A stretch of DNA of 64,000 nt from contig OY754465.1 in assembly GCA_963575645.1 (NCBI GenBank), positions 3,348,001-3,412,000 of the forward strand, given 5' to 3'. The position numbers were made by a program, and so were the translations under genes. Positions 33,620 to 43,488 of this stretch are shown piece after piece. Below the pieces are notes generated by a model, which worked only from the letters and a program-made list of their open reading frames with translations, was not told the DNA's origin and ran no database searches. This DNA is from Xanthostigma xanthostigma. Lineage: Eukaryota > Arthropoda > Insecta > Raphidioptera > Raphidiidae. Positions within the stretch are counted from its first letter, which is position 1. Each line of letters begins with the position of its first letter.

Positions 33620-33855
33620 CTAAAAAGTGAAAAATAAAATATAGTTTAAAAAAAACTAAAAAACACGCTTTATATCGGACTAAAAAGTAAAAAATAATTG
33701 TTTTAAAATAAGCTTAAAAAGCGTTGGGCGCTCGATGTACGAAAATGTGGAACAAAGCGCCCCACGCTTTTTAAGCTTATTTTAAAACAATTATTTTTTA
33801 CTTTTTAGTCCGATATAAAGCGTGTTTTTTAGTTTTTTTTAAACTATATTTTATT
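33620..33855. repeat. Near-perfect foldback with 105-base arms
   Basis: TAGTTTAAAAAAAACTAAAA, AACACGCTTTATATCGGACT, AATTGTTTTAAAATAAGCTT and AAAAAGCG are inverted on the right with almost no mismatch. The loop is about 40 bases (GGGCGCTCGATGTACG region). Confidence 0.85.
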
Positions 33856-34280
33856 ATTATTTATTCGTTTGGCGATCGACTGCTTTAAAATTGTTACTTC
33901 TCAATAAAATAAAACTTTCTTTCTTTTTAAACCGATACTTTTCAGTTAATAAAGTTAATTTAGTTGTTGTGACGTTTTGTAACGAATTCGGGTGGCGTGT
34001 TTTAAAAGTTTAACGTGATTTACCCCGTGTCTAATAAAAATGTTTTCTTAAAACTTTTTTTCTGGATAAAAATGTTTCTACAAGACACTGTTCAGCAGTA
34101 TATATCACGTGTAAGTATATTCCCTGATGTTATAAAAAACTTCTCAATGTTTTGTCGTTTATAAGAAAATCACTGCTGGAAAGTTTTTAACACATTTTAA
34201 ACAATTTTACGGTAGGCATAGAAAAAACAAAAAAATTTTACGTGAAAATAAATTGTTGTAAACGATTATTATGTTATTAC
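33856..34280. other. Non-coding stretch
   Basis: AT-rich, no feature supported. Confidence 0.35.
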
Positions 34281-34375
34281 TAGTGATGTGCCGGATATCC
34301 GTATCCGCGGATATCCGAGGGAGAAGAAAAATCCGTATCCGTATCCGTTAGTTTTTGGAGGAACTTTTACGGATC
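34281..34375. mobile_element. hAT-like left end relic
   Basis: TAGTGATGTGCCGGATATCC opens like the T1 hAT termini, then subterminal ATCCGTATCCG motifs follow. No matching right end was found, so it is a fragment. Confidence 0.4.
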
Positions 34376-34463
34376 TTTTACCTTATTAATTTTCAATTCA
34401 TAGATGAAATTTTATATAATATATATAGGTGATTAGGTAATAATGAAAACCGATGTTTGGTGT

Positions 34464-35262
34464 GATTGGTCGTTCCATTCAGTGGGTTGGTACTTGGTAT
34501 TAAGGCCCCCATACACCTCGTTCTTTTTTGGCAGTTTTAACCGCCGGGTAAAACTGTACGGTTAAACACGAACAACGGCCATCCCCATACACCTCGTTCT
34601 TTTATGGCAGTTTTAACCGCACTGGTAAAACTGTACGGTTAATTTAAACACGAACAACGGCCATATCCACACAGAGGCGTAGTTTCGTTCAGTTTTTCTG
34701 AAGTCGTGGCATCATTAATACGATCTGTTTTGATGGAAAATACAATAATATTGATATTATTTTATGTTTAATAAACATTAATAAACAATATAATGCAAAA
34801 ATAATTAATAAAATTGATTGATATTAGTCTAAATTAGAGTGTTTTATTTGACACCATTATTTTTTCCTCTAAATTAATCAATATGTTTATAGCAATTTTC
34901 ATTTATTTTTGTCAAAATTGCTTAGCACTAAAACGGTTAAAATATAAATCAATACTCAAACTAATTACAATCATTTAATTAATATGACTTATTTGCTGTA
35001 CGTCGCACCACTGAATAAACACGTCGATTCTTATCGGAAAGCGCCACACATTACGATTTAAAACGACAACCAGCAAACACGTCGTGTTTAAAATCAAGCT
35101 TCGGCAGATAAAAAAACTGCCGTGTTTCATCGACAGTTTTTGCCCATACACTTCGGTTTTGACCGACGTGTTTTATCGTGACGATGAAAACTGCCAAAAA
35201 AGAACGAGGTGTATGGGGGCCTTTACACATTTACGTTTACCCACTGAATGGAACGACCAATC
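34464..35262. repeat. Outer inverted repeat around a Harbinger-like insertion
   Basis: GATTGGTCGTTCCATTCAGT and GGGT at 34464-34487 is inverted exactly at 35239-35262. Without the nested element the two arms would be about 30 bases apart, so the host was a short palindrome or MITE just upstream of the gene. Confidence 0.7.
34503..35222. mobile_element. PIF/Harbinger-like element with duplicated left end
   Basis: AGGCCCCCATACACCTCGTT and CTTTTTTGGCAGTTTT at the left is inverted at the right (35186-35222). TTA is repeated on both sides (34500 and 35223). At the left the terminal block occurs twice in tandem (CATACACCTCGTTCTTTTAT at about 34585), a terminal duplication. No transposase. Confidence 0.75.
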
Positions 35263-35308
35263 ACAGAAGAGCATACTACGACCGAGTAGAGAACACGAAC
35301 ACGCTGAC

Positions 35309-35316
35309 TATAAAAG
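35309..35316 (+). promoter_or_regulatory. Possible TATA box of the CUB/EGF gene
   Basis: TATAAAAG lies in non-repeat sequence between the Harbinger-like element and the gene, about 270 bases before the presumed UTR acceptor. A start site near 35340 would then need a first non-coding exon with a donor before 35580, and no strong donor is obvious. Confidence 0.25.
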
Positions 35317-35582
35317 ACGGAAGTACCACACTTGTCGATACACTTACCTGAGAACAGCCTAGAAGGACACTTCGCCCGCTACCACATCGCCTTTGATAAT
35401 GTCAACCGCAGTTGTAGACGAATGGACAACGGCATACAAGCCCGGAAACCAAGAAGATTTGGATTTTATGAGATAATCTGCCGTAATTTTTTAACAAGGC
35501 GTCGTCAACCATTAAACTTGGCACTGATTCTGCCCCAGATTTGTGAATAGTTTTTTACTAAAACGTTCTTTCTTTGTTACAG

Positions 35583-35759
35583 ATATCCACCATTGAATTT
35601 GGACTCAAAAGAACTTTCGTGATGAAAACAAGAGTAAGCGAGACAAAACTATGAACGGACCACGTGTCACAAAAATTGATGCAGTGATGAAATCCGTTTG
35701 ACAAAATCTGTACGAAACGACGCAGCAATAATCCGGCCCCAAATTGCTGCGCCAATATT
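35583..35759 (+). other. Likely 5' UTR part of the CUB/EGF gene exon
   Basis: A good acceptor, TTCTTTCTTTGTTACAG, ends at 35582. The following 177 bases hold an in-frame TGA at 35688 and no in-frame ATG before 35760, so they do not extend the protein. Transcript data would decide whether the exon begins here or at a promoter upstream. Confidence 0.45.
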
Positions 35760-36379
35760 ATGAGGTTACAGACATCGGTACTGATCACCTTGCTGATGAT
35801 CATCGGTGGAATCAGCCGGAGCGAGACGTGGTACAGCGTCGCCGATGCCAGAGACGGAAGTCGCGGCGGCGGCGTCGGCGGCGGCAGTCAACACCATCGT
35901 CGGAAACACGTGCTATGCGGCGGCGAGTTAAACGGCACGCACGGTGTTATTCAAACGCCGGGATTCCCCGGTCCTTTCCCAACACCGATCAGATGTTTGT
36001 GGATTATTGACGCTTCTTCCATCACGGATCCTAATACATCCATTAACGTTTATTTTACTCAACTTTACGTGTTTACCGGGTTGAAATTTTACGAGTACGC
36101 GGACTATAAGCCTGAATTTGATAAACGGTTGTTGTACGAAGTGACTGAGGAGAAGTTGACTCGAGTGCGGTGGATAAAAACGCCTAGACCGTTTCTGGGT
36201 ATTGAGTTTGAGTTGAATAATCTTGAAAGTAATCATTTGAGAGTGTTGGATGACCTGCTGGATGTTTACGGGTTTAATATTACTTATGAAGTAAGTAAAG
36301 GCGGTGTTGTTAATAATGATTCGTGTACGGTAACAGACTGTTCATTTACTGGAAATTGTTACGTGGATAACCGTTACAA
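35760..36379 (+). CDS. CUB/EGF-domain secreted or membrane protein, first coding exon
   Basis: The exon encodes 206 residues plus two bases of the next codon (AA, donor GTGAGT at 36380). Residues 1-21 form a signal peptide (hydrophobic SVLITLLMIIGG). 34-48 is a Gly/His/Arg-rich linker. 53-152 is a CUB-like domain: CGGELNG, then GVIQTPGFPGPFP, CLW, and the aromatic strand FLGIEFEL near its end. Only the first CUB cysteine pair (C53, C79) is present; the usual second pair is missing. C189, C194 and C200 start an EGF-like domain completed in exon 2. Upstream in frame there is a stop at 35688 and no other ATG, so 35760 is the start; A at -3 suits initiation. Secretion, and binding or adhesion at the cell surface, are inferred from domains. 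I do not recognise the specific gene. Confidence 0.85.
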
Positions 36380-36968
36380 GTGAGTACATTTTTTTTTACT
36401 TATTTATTTAGAATGTGTAGTTTGGTATACAGGGTGTCCCACGGCATGACTGCCATAGCCTGGGACTGTGTTGCTGGGGTGATTTCAAGTCAAAAATGTC
36501 TAATGAACATATATCCGGAACGCTATCCTAACTGAGCTAGAAGCATTTGAAATTTTAAATAAGTAAGCCCACTAATGCAGATATTAGGTTCGACTGTTGG
36601 TTTTATTATTATTAAAAAGACCAGGTGGCTGTGAATCACCATTAGTATTCATTCGAGCTGATCCTGGGACTCTTCGCAGAGCTACCACTTCAATTCTAAG
36701 ATGAGCTAGACTATGTATACAGCAACTGGGTGGACATTTTGAGCAACTAATTCAATAAAGCGATTTCTTTTTAAATGGTTTTTAAATTAGTATCTAGGGA
36801 ATTCCTACTACTATACTTATCTAAAATAATATCTAATTATCTAAATAAAACGGATGATATTTTAATATACCTTTTTAGTTTTTGACTGAAAGCGACATGT
36901 GAAAAATTAAAGGTAAATGAAATTTCAAAAGGGATTCGCAAAAAATGTTGAGAAGCGTTGATTTAAGC
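36380..36968 (+). other. Start of intron 1 with a possible mariner-like end
   Basis: TATACAGGGTGTCCCACGGC at 36427 resembles one end of a TA-flanked mariner-like element, without a recognisable partner. The rest of this stretch has no feature. Intron 1 runs from 36380 to 45617. Confidence 0.4.
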
Positions 36969-37506
36969 CAGTGATACCCAAAGTGGTCTATATCGACCCC
37001 CAGGGGTCGACGACAACTTGCAAGGGGTCCATGTCAGCGAGGAAAAAAATTGGGGGTCCATGAAATAAAAATGGGGGTCAACGATAGTGAATCTCCTAAC
37101 AAGAAAAGAAACAAACTGGACATCGTTAACCGAAGAGATTTAAGATTAAATCTAACTAAATTGATGCCAAATGTTGAAAATATATTACTAAAGCATCAGG
37201 TTTATCCCTCACACTAAAAGCATTTATTTTTTGCTTAGTTATTTTATGTAACAGAAAGTAAATTTTAATTTGATTCGTTTAATTTGAATCTAATTAATAA
37301 ATGTATAAAACTAAACATTTCACACTACATTTCACTACCGTTATAAATTTAAATCGTTCAAAGTGAGTAGCACTATACCGGTTGTCAAAAATACATTGGA
37401 AATTAATGAATTTGCAAAAAATCAATATCAGATAAGCAGGGGGGTCTACTCAAAGCCGAAAAACATGGCAAGTGGTCTACGAGACAAAAAAGTTTGGGAA
37501 CCTCTA
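36969..37506. mobile_element. hAT MITE with 8-bp target duplication
   Basis: Left end CAGTGATACCCAAAGTGGTC and right AAGTTTGGGAACCTCTA are imperfect inverted repeats of the CAGTGNTTCCCAAA type. Direct repeats ATTTAAGC (36961) and ATTTAAAC (37507) flank it. 538 bases, no intact frame. Confidence 0.8.
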
Positions 37507-37788
37507 ATTTAAACGATATAAAAGTAGTTAATAAACCAGTTACTGCGTTTATATATGAATTTTGTATGAATGAACTATGCTTTACAACCCTGGCAAATCT
37601 ATCGTATGTTGTATCATTATTCCTGGTGGACGCATTCATTGAACGTATAAAGTCATCCCACAAGTAGCTAATTACCTCTTGTCCATTAGAATGACAGGAT
37701 ACACGCCTGGAGCGGGATGAAACGGTGACGTAATTACTCTATCAGGATTTCTATCAGGATTGGAAAACTAACATTTCTACGTTATACA

Positions 37789-38098
37789 TCTATACTAATA
37801 TATAAAGCTGAAGAGTTTGTTTGTTTGTTTGGTTGAACGCGCTAATCTCAGGAACTACTGGTTCGAATTGAAAAACATTGTTTTTGTTGGATAGTCCATT
37901 TATCGAGGAAGGCTATAGGCTATATAATATCACGCTACGGCCAATAGGAGCGGAGGATCAATGAAAAATATTGCAAAATATAAATCAAAAGTCCGTCCTA
38001 CAAAAACTTTTGAACGGTAACTTCGATCATCATGAAGTTTGGACATAACATTTATCTCATTCGTTCTTTTGCACCCGGGTGAAACCGGGCGGGACCAC
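37789..38098 (+). mobile_element. Helitron-like H2, copy D (internally deleted)
   Basis: Begins TCTATACTAATATATAAAGC, has the TCTCAGGAACTACTGGTTCG and AGGAAGGCTATAGGCTATAT parts, and ends CACCCGGGTGAAACCGGGCG then GGACCACGA, where CGCTAG is expected. The tRNA-like middle is absent. Confidence 0.65.
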
Positions 38099-38469
38099 GA
38101 CCATCACTCACAGTGCTTCGACGAACAAACCCTGCGCGACAAACACGTACAGGCACGATTTATCCATTGTTGGCTCATCGTTTCAGTGAAAGGTTGAACA
38201 GTCCTGTACTATTAGAATCATTTTATAGCCAGCTGCCTCTGTAATGATTTTGTACGTTAAGTCGTAAAGCTGAATGAAAATACGATAAGGGAAACCAAAT
38301 CGGTGGCCGTACCGTACCGGGTAATGAACTGAATGAGGTTAAGTCAGCGTTTTGATTGATTTTCTCATTAAAAAAAAAAATATTTTAACAGGATTATATT
38401 TAAATTGATATTTTGTAAAATTCTCCCTGCAGAAATCGAATCAAATATTAGCTTGTATTATCAGGTGAA
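38099..38469 (+). other. Intronic non-coding stretch
   Basis: No feature supported. Confidence 0.35.
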
Positions 38470-38513
38470 ATGACTTAACTAAATATTGCAATATTAGTGC
38501 GTCACGTTCACAA

Positions 38514-38585
38514 GCCCGGATAGCTCAGTCGGTAGAGCGTAAGACTCTTAATGCCAGGGTATTGGATTCAAGCCCCACGTCGGCG
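38514..38585 (+). pseudogene. tRNA-Lys(CTT)-like segment inside H2 copy E
   Basis: GCCCGGATAGCTCAGTCGGT and AGAGC match the 5' half of tRNA-Lys; the loop reads CTCTTAA (anticodon CTT). The anticodon stem (GTAAGA/TGCC) and acceptor 3' side do not pair well, and the T-arm is GGATTCAAGCCCC. It resembles tRNA-Lys more than the copies at 30970 and 32597 do. Confidence 0.65.
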
Positions 38586-38795
38586 AATATATTTTTATTT
38601 TCTACATTGCTTTCTTCCAAGGCTTACATTACAAATTTTTAAAATTTTATTACGACTAATTAAAATTAAATAAATATAATTAATAGCTCATTTGAAAACT
38701 GTTACAACTATAGGTACCTATATAAAAATAATTTTCCGATAGTGTTTTCAATTAAATATTTATTATATTAAAAGAAATTTATTACTTAAAAAAAA

Positions 38796-39068
38796 GACGG
38801 GTTGCACTCCGGGAGTGCCGGCAGAAGGGAAAACATGAATATTAACGTCTTACGAATTTTCGATCAGGTCACGTGTCCTGACGCGAGTTTTTTTAACCAT
38901 TACAAAAAAAGTGTACAAAAGTTTTCGTCTTACGAATTTTGTCTTACGAATTTTCGATCAGGTCTTACGAATTTGGTCTTACGAATTTTCAATCTGACGC
39001 GAGTTTAACATTTTTTACCCATTACAAAAAAAGTGTACAACGGCGCTAAAGAAGTTTTCACTTCAAAA
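38796..39068. repeat. Dispersed repeat R3, copy 1
   Basis: TTGCACTCCGGGAGTGCCGG, AATATTAACGTCTTACGAAT, GTCACGTGTCCTGACGCGAG, CCATTACAAAAAAAGTGTAC and GAAGTTTTCACTTCAAAAAG match 57917-58202. TCTTACGAATTT is repeated several times here. Confidence 0.65.
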
Positions 39069-39239
39069 AGTATAAATACTGCTTTTTAACGACAAAAACT
39101 TTTGAACGGTAACGCCGATCATTATATGAAGTTTGGACACAACATTCATCTCGGCAAACTAAGATGATTGTGCGTACCCATGTCCCTTCCTTCCCCATTC
39201 TTTCTTTTGCACCCGGGTGAAACCGGGCGGGACCGCTAG

Positions 39240-39572
39240 TTATTAAATATATGAGTAATGCACATTCAGTTTTTGTATAAGTACGTAGAATATATTTAAA
39301 TGCATCGAGTATGGAGTGTAAATAGGTTACATAAGCTAACGCCGCGCCGGTTTAACTTCCAACAATCAATTTATTGTACGTAGTATTCATAGACGATTTA
39401 ACTCTGAGCACAACCATGAATCACTACGCGAAATTTAACAATTCCCAACTCGTGATTACACGTTTATGACGCCATTTTCTCGCGTCTATTCTCACATAAC
39501 CACTTCATAACGTGTATATAATATCCATCTATGTACCGAGAGTACCTACATGCAGATAGCATATTGGTCTAA
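39240..39572 (+). other. Intronic non-coding stretch
   Basis: No feature supported. Confidence 0.35.
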
Positions 39573-40268
39573 GAGCTGGCTACGGAGAAAATGGGTGACT
39601 CGGTGCGGAGCTGAAAATTTGCAGAATAATAGGAGATAGTACAAGTAAGTAGGGAAAAAATTGCCAGAAGGCTAGGCGGAAGATAAAGAGCCGCCAGAAG
39701 GCGCTAATGCTGCGAAAAATCAGTGCACTTCTGGCAATTTCTATACTTATTCTGTAATTCAAAACTAGATTATATATTATACATTATATAGTTATAAGGG
39801 CATACTGAAAATTCAAACATGATATAATAATTACATTCGACAAATATTCAAAATTATTAATGACATTTTGATAGAAATAAAATGATCGTCATATATTTTC
39901 ATTAATAAAATTACGTTGTTATAATAATGTAATTTTATTAATTTATTTAATTTTATTTGTATCAAAATGTCGTTAATAATTTTGAATATTTGTCGAATGT
40001 AATTATTATATCATGTTTGAATTTTCTGTATGCCCTTATAACTACATAATGTATAATATATATAATATATAATCTAGTTTTGAATTACAGAATAAGTATA
40101 GAAATTGCCAAAAGTGCACTGATTTTTCGCAACATTAGCGCCTTCTGGCGGCTCTTTATCTTCCGCCTAGCCTTCTGGCAATTTTTCCCTACTTACTTGT
40201 ACTATCTCCTATTATTCTGCAAATTTTCAGCTCTGCACCGAATCACCCATTTTCTCCGTAGCCAGCTC
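39573..40268. repeat. 696-bp near-perfect palindrome
   Basis: GAGCTGGCTACGGAGAAAAT, AAATTTGCAGAATAATAGGA, GCCAGAAGGCTAGGCGGAAG, AAAGAGCCGCCAGAAGGCGC and onward to ACATTCGACAAATATTCAAA are inverted in the right half. Arms are about 340 bases with few mismatches and almost no loop (centre near 39920). The similar reading frames in both arms (39580-39762 minus, 40080-40310 plus) follow from the symmetry and are not genes. Confidence 0.9.
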
Positions 40269-40520
40269 TCCGTCTATAACTATATGTTTAGTCGAATAGT
40301 TTTGAAGTAATGTTCAGGTAAGTGTCTCATCTCGTTCTCCTCAAATTTGCGACTGTTGTGTCGTCTCGTCTCTTTCCTGGGGGTACTTTTCTCGCGTCTA
40401 TAGCGAGACTTTTCCGAAATTGACAATTCAAATATACAATCTCGAAGTAGCGACACGATTTTTCTTTTGTAGTTTAAAAGTTGGAGAGAAAGCTGCAAAC
40501 GCCGCAGATTTTGCCGTTGA
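40269..40520 (+). other. Intronic non-coding stretch
   Basis: No feature supported; the minus frame at 40280-40615 has no domain. Confidence 0.35.
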
Positions 40521-40957
40521 ATAGTATATTTTGCACCATCTAAAAAAAAATATAATAGTACATATTCATGATAGATTTTGTAGAAAGCAAACGAGAAATG
40601 TTGATTTCTATTCATAATAATGTACTATAAATTTTATAATTCAATTTTTTAATCTGTTCTTCAAACGCTGTTCGCCATGTTGGATACCGGCGTGACGTCA
40701 CTTCGTTAGTAAACTAGCTGCGTTTATGTTGTGCAGTATGTTATTTTGAAGTTCTTTCAAGTTATTATCACGTTTATAGACTTCTACCGCGTATTTTATT
40801 GATTTCGCATCATGGAAGACGGTTTCGTAAAACCAGAAAGTACTGTTCTATCAAGGATAAGTACGTTTAATAAATAAAGTTTTAATAACTTGTATACTTA
40901 CTGCGGTAATGTAATAATCATAGCAATGTTAAATATGCGATACAAATTTATATTTGA
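40521..40957 (+). repeat. Dispersed repeat R4, copy 1
   Basis: AAGCAAACGAGAAATGTTGA, CGCTGTTCGCCATGTTGGAT, CCGGCGTGACGTCACTTCGT, AACTAGCTGCGTTTATGTTG and ACGTTTAATAAATAAAGTTT recur in order at 51560-51985. Unit about 420 bases. AATAAATAAA near its end could be a polyadenylation signal, so an exon-like or retro-copied origin is possible. The ATG at 40812 gives only a short frame. Confidence 0.7.
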
Positions 40958-41200
40958 CTAGCGGCCCGGTCCGGCTTCGCCCGAGTTTGTAGATTGTCAC
41001 CGCTTCGTTCCGTCTTACGTTGCAAAATTGATTTCCACGAAAAGCATTTTTATTTTAATGCGATAATATATAACCTATTATCCGGAAGGTCCATTCTAAA
41101 TATTGGTGAAACAAATTTTGAAATCGGATTAGTAGTTCCAGAGATTACCTCCTACATCCAAACTTATAAACTTACCTCTTCATAATATTAATATTAATGA
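40958..41200 (-). mobile_element. Helitron-like H3
   Basis: Left CTAGCGGCCCGGTCCGGCTT and CGCCCGAG; right CCTCTTCATAATATTAATAT and TAATGA, whose inverse begins TCATTAATATT. A precedes the CTAG end. Only 243 bases, no coding. It is related in end structure to H2 but the body is different. Confidence 0.55.
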
Positions 41201-41893
41201 TACAAATATATTCTTATATTTGCTTGACTATATTATTACACACTTCATAAAGTAGTTAGTCATTAAAGTCAGATAATTTAATGTAAAGTAGTGTTCACAA
41301 AAAACATATGCTTGAATTTTGAAACGTAAAATGTATCCTAAAAAACTATATTAAACAAGAATTTAATTGCCAGCAAAAATTTAAAATGCACTTGTAAAAA
41401 TTAATTAATCTTTTAACAGCTCGTGGAATTTATTAACCCTTCAGGACTCGCGTGTTATTTTAATTGAAAATTGAAATCGTTGTCGGTATAGATACTGAAA
41501 ATAAAATTTGTAAATGAAAATTCTTTACTTATTTGCAGAATTTTCATTTTGTATTCATTTTGATAATAAATGTCACCTAACTTCAAGGAATGTGCTTAGC
41601 TGTCGAGCATCTATAATCTACAATATCTACATAAAACCTATTATGTTTTTGCGTAATCGAATAAGGAAATAGAAAAAGTATTTTTGCACCCCCCCCCCAT
41701 AAAATAGCCTCTTTTGATTGATCTGCAGTGATAGTAAAATGACTTATTTCGTACTAGTGCGTAAGTAAATATATTCAAATCTAATGCAGACTACAAATTA
41801 GAAGCGAACTCGTTCAAAACTGAACTGTAAAAATTTTTTGAAATGGTGTGAAAATCAGCTAATTTATAGAGGGAATCGTGCGAAAAATACTAG
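41201..41893 (+). other. Intronic non-coding stretch
   Basis: A CCCCCCCCC run lies at 41690. No other feature. Confidence 0.35.
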
Positions 41894-42131
41894 ACTGCCC
41901 TAAAAAGGCAAAGGGCAGTAAGTGACATTTGTTGAAAAATGAGTTCATACTGAAACAAACGACAGCAGTAAGTGCTGCAGCAATAATTTTATTGTCTTCA
42001 AAAAATGTTTCCCCCATATTTTGGTTTCCATAATCTAAAATTCTGGACGGTCAATACATTTTTATAGTAAATCTTGATTTACTCAAATTTATAAGTTGGT
42101 CACTTACTGCCTTTTGTCTTTTTACGCCAGT
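41894..42131. mobile_element. Short TIR MITE
   Basis: ACTGCCCTAAAAAGGCAAAG and GGCAGTAAGTGAC at the left is inverted imperfectly at the right: GTCACTTACTGCCTTTTGTC and TTTTTACGCCAGT. TIRs of about 33 bases, total about 240; no unambiguous target duplication. Confidence 0.65.
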
Positions 42132-42699
42132 ATATGTATCTTACTCGTGATGATATGGCTCATGTGACTATTAAAATTCGCTAGCTCTCGTTTTTAACAT
42201 TCGCTATAATATATGTCATCACGCACTAAAAACATAACCTAGTATTTTGATAAAAAATTATTCCATGTTTATTCAACGTAGATATTTGCATTCAAAATCA
42301 TGTGCAAATAAAAATATGTATAGAATCGGTTTGTTTTACTTTGTTTTCAAAGAATTGATTTAATTTGTGTTTAGCTATATGTAAAAGTTTATTTGTTTGG
42401 TAACTCTGGATATATTATTTTTTGTTTTACATATTTCCGTATGCATTACACAAATAATGCTTTAATATTACTTTCAAAACAGTTATTCCATTCCAATTTA
42501 CTTTTTTATGTTGGCTACAGTTTGCCAGATACATTAAAGTTCTGTCCAACTGATTGACGTACTATTATTTGAACTGGCTTCGTCAAATTTCGACTGAATA
42601 AGTATTTTGGAAATAAACATTGTTTATATTAACACTAGATATAACTATTGTTTGCTACAATTGTTGAGAAACACCCGTCGTTAGATCGCTGTATTCATA
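42132..42699 (+). other. Intronic AT-rich non-coding stretch
   Basis: No feature supported. Confidence 0.35.
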
Positions 42700-42858
42700 C
42701 AGTATGTAAACGCGTAAGGTGCACATAGGGAAATTAGCATTGGGAAAAAATACTTGGATCAGAGTTAGCCATGACTGCATTAATTGTTATTTCTATTGAA
42801 TTATCGTGGTAATCTTGAGGATTTCTATTTTATTTTGATTTATTTTTATTTTACTTGG

Positions 42859-43080
42859 CTTTTGACGTGATAACGTCTTATAAATTGATGAAACACCAGC
42901 TGCACGCACGAAAAAGTGTAACGTTCCGCCTGACCCTGTGCGTGCAAGCGAGAGCGCAGTAGGCTTCGGCCCAAGTTTGACAGCTACTAAAATTTATGTT
43001 ATGTATTATTAAATGAGCGGAATACGTTATCACGTAAAACTATCGTCCGTAAACCGACTTTACAGACAACCAATTTTTTT
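42859..43080 (+). repeat. R1 repeat, short complete copy inside the Tc1/mariner relic
   Basis: TTTTGACGTGATAACGTCTT, GAAAAAGTGTAACGTTCCGC, CCTGACCCTGTGCGTGC, AATACGTTATCACGTAAAAC and TTTACAGACAACCAATTTTT. Both R1 termini are present in 222 bases. The opposite-orientation twin is 6327-6527. Confidence 0.75.
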
Positions 43081-43276
43081 TTAATAATAAAAAGCTCTTA
43101 TAAATCATGATTTTAATTTTTTTGTACAAAAATAAAACAAAAAAACAACTCCATCTGTTTGGAAACATTTCATTCAAAAATTGTCTGACTGGTATGACGT
43201 ATGCGCGTTGGTAAATCAGTAACCCAATGTCTTTAGGTTCAACACGAATAGGCGGAGATATTTGATCTCGCACCAT
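43081..43276 (-). pseudogene. Transposase remnant (Tc1/mariner-like)
   Basis: The minus frame holds VRQFLNEMFPNRW (43189 down to 43151), a block typical of arthropod mariner-like transposases, where VREFLN..FP.RW follows the QDGAPPHY motif with a catalytic Asp. That motif is not recognisable here (QRAYVIP in the equivalent place), and sequence after W is scrambled, so this is a dead fragment. Confidence 0.6.
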
Positions 43277-43488
43277 ATTTAAGTGTTTTTGCGAATTTAA
43301 TGTTCCATTAATAAAAAAAGTCCGATTATGTTGTGATCATTTGAATATTTTCTTCGGTAGTATACACATTCATTTTCAAAAGAATATTATCTGTCAAATT
43401 GAAAAACAAGATTTCAAGGCTCACTCTCATCCAGTCATTTTTTCCCAATGTTAGTTTCCCTATGTGCACCTTACGTGCTTACATACTG

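Larger units (their letters stand above)
38470..39239 (+). mobile_element. Helitron-like H2, copy E (5' truncated, with insertion)
   Basis: The middle and 3' part of H2 in plus orientation, ending CACCCGGGTGAAACCGGGCG, GGACCG, CTAG, then T. The tRNA-like part lies at 38514-38585. Compared with copy A, about 270 bases (repeat R3, 38796-39068) are inserted between AAATTTATTACTTAAAAAA and TATAAATACTGCTTTTTAAC. Confidence 0.7.
42700..43488 (-). mobile_element. Decayed Tc1/mariner-like transposon, interrupted by R1
   Basis: CAGTATGTAAACGCGTAAGG and TGCACATAGGGAAAT at the left and CCCTATGTGCACCTTACGTG and CTTACATACTG at the right are long inverted ends (60 bases or more, up to the TTGGGAAAAAA part). 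TA lies on both sides (42698 and 43489). A transposase remnant is at 43151-43189. R1 occupies 42859-43080. Confidence 0.75.

Noticed and set aside
35558-36236. Minus-strand frames opposite exon 1
   Set aside because: They are shadows of the real coding exon, which has a signal peptide, CUB/EGF motifs and consensus splice sites.
36969-37663. hAT transposase in the element at 36969
   Set aside because: The minus frame at 37403-37663 crosses the right border of the element and shows no hAT motif.
38514-38585. Functional tRNA-Lys(CTT) gene
   Set aside because: The 5' half is good but the anticodon stem and 3' acceptor side are not, and it is inside H2 copy E.
39580-40310. Two similar reading frames on opposite strands
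   Set aside because: They are mirror images in the arms of the palindrome.
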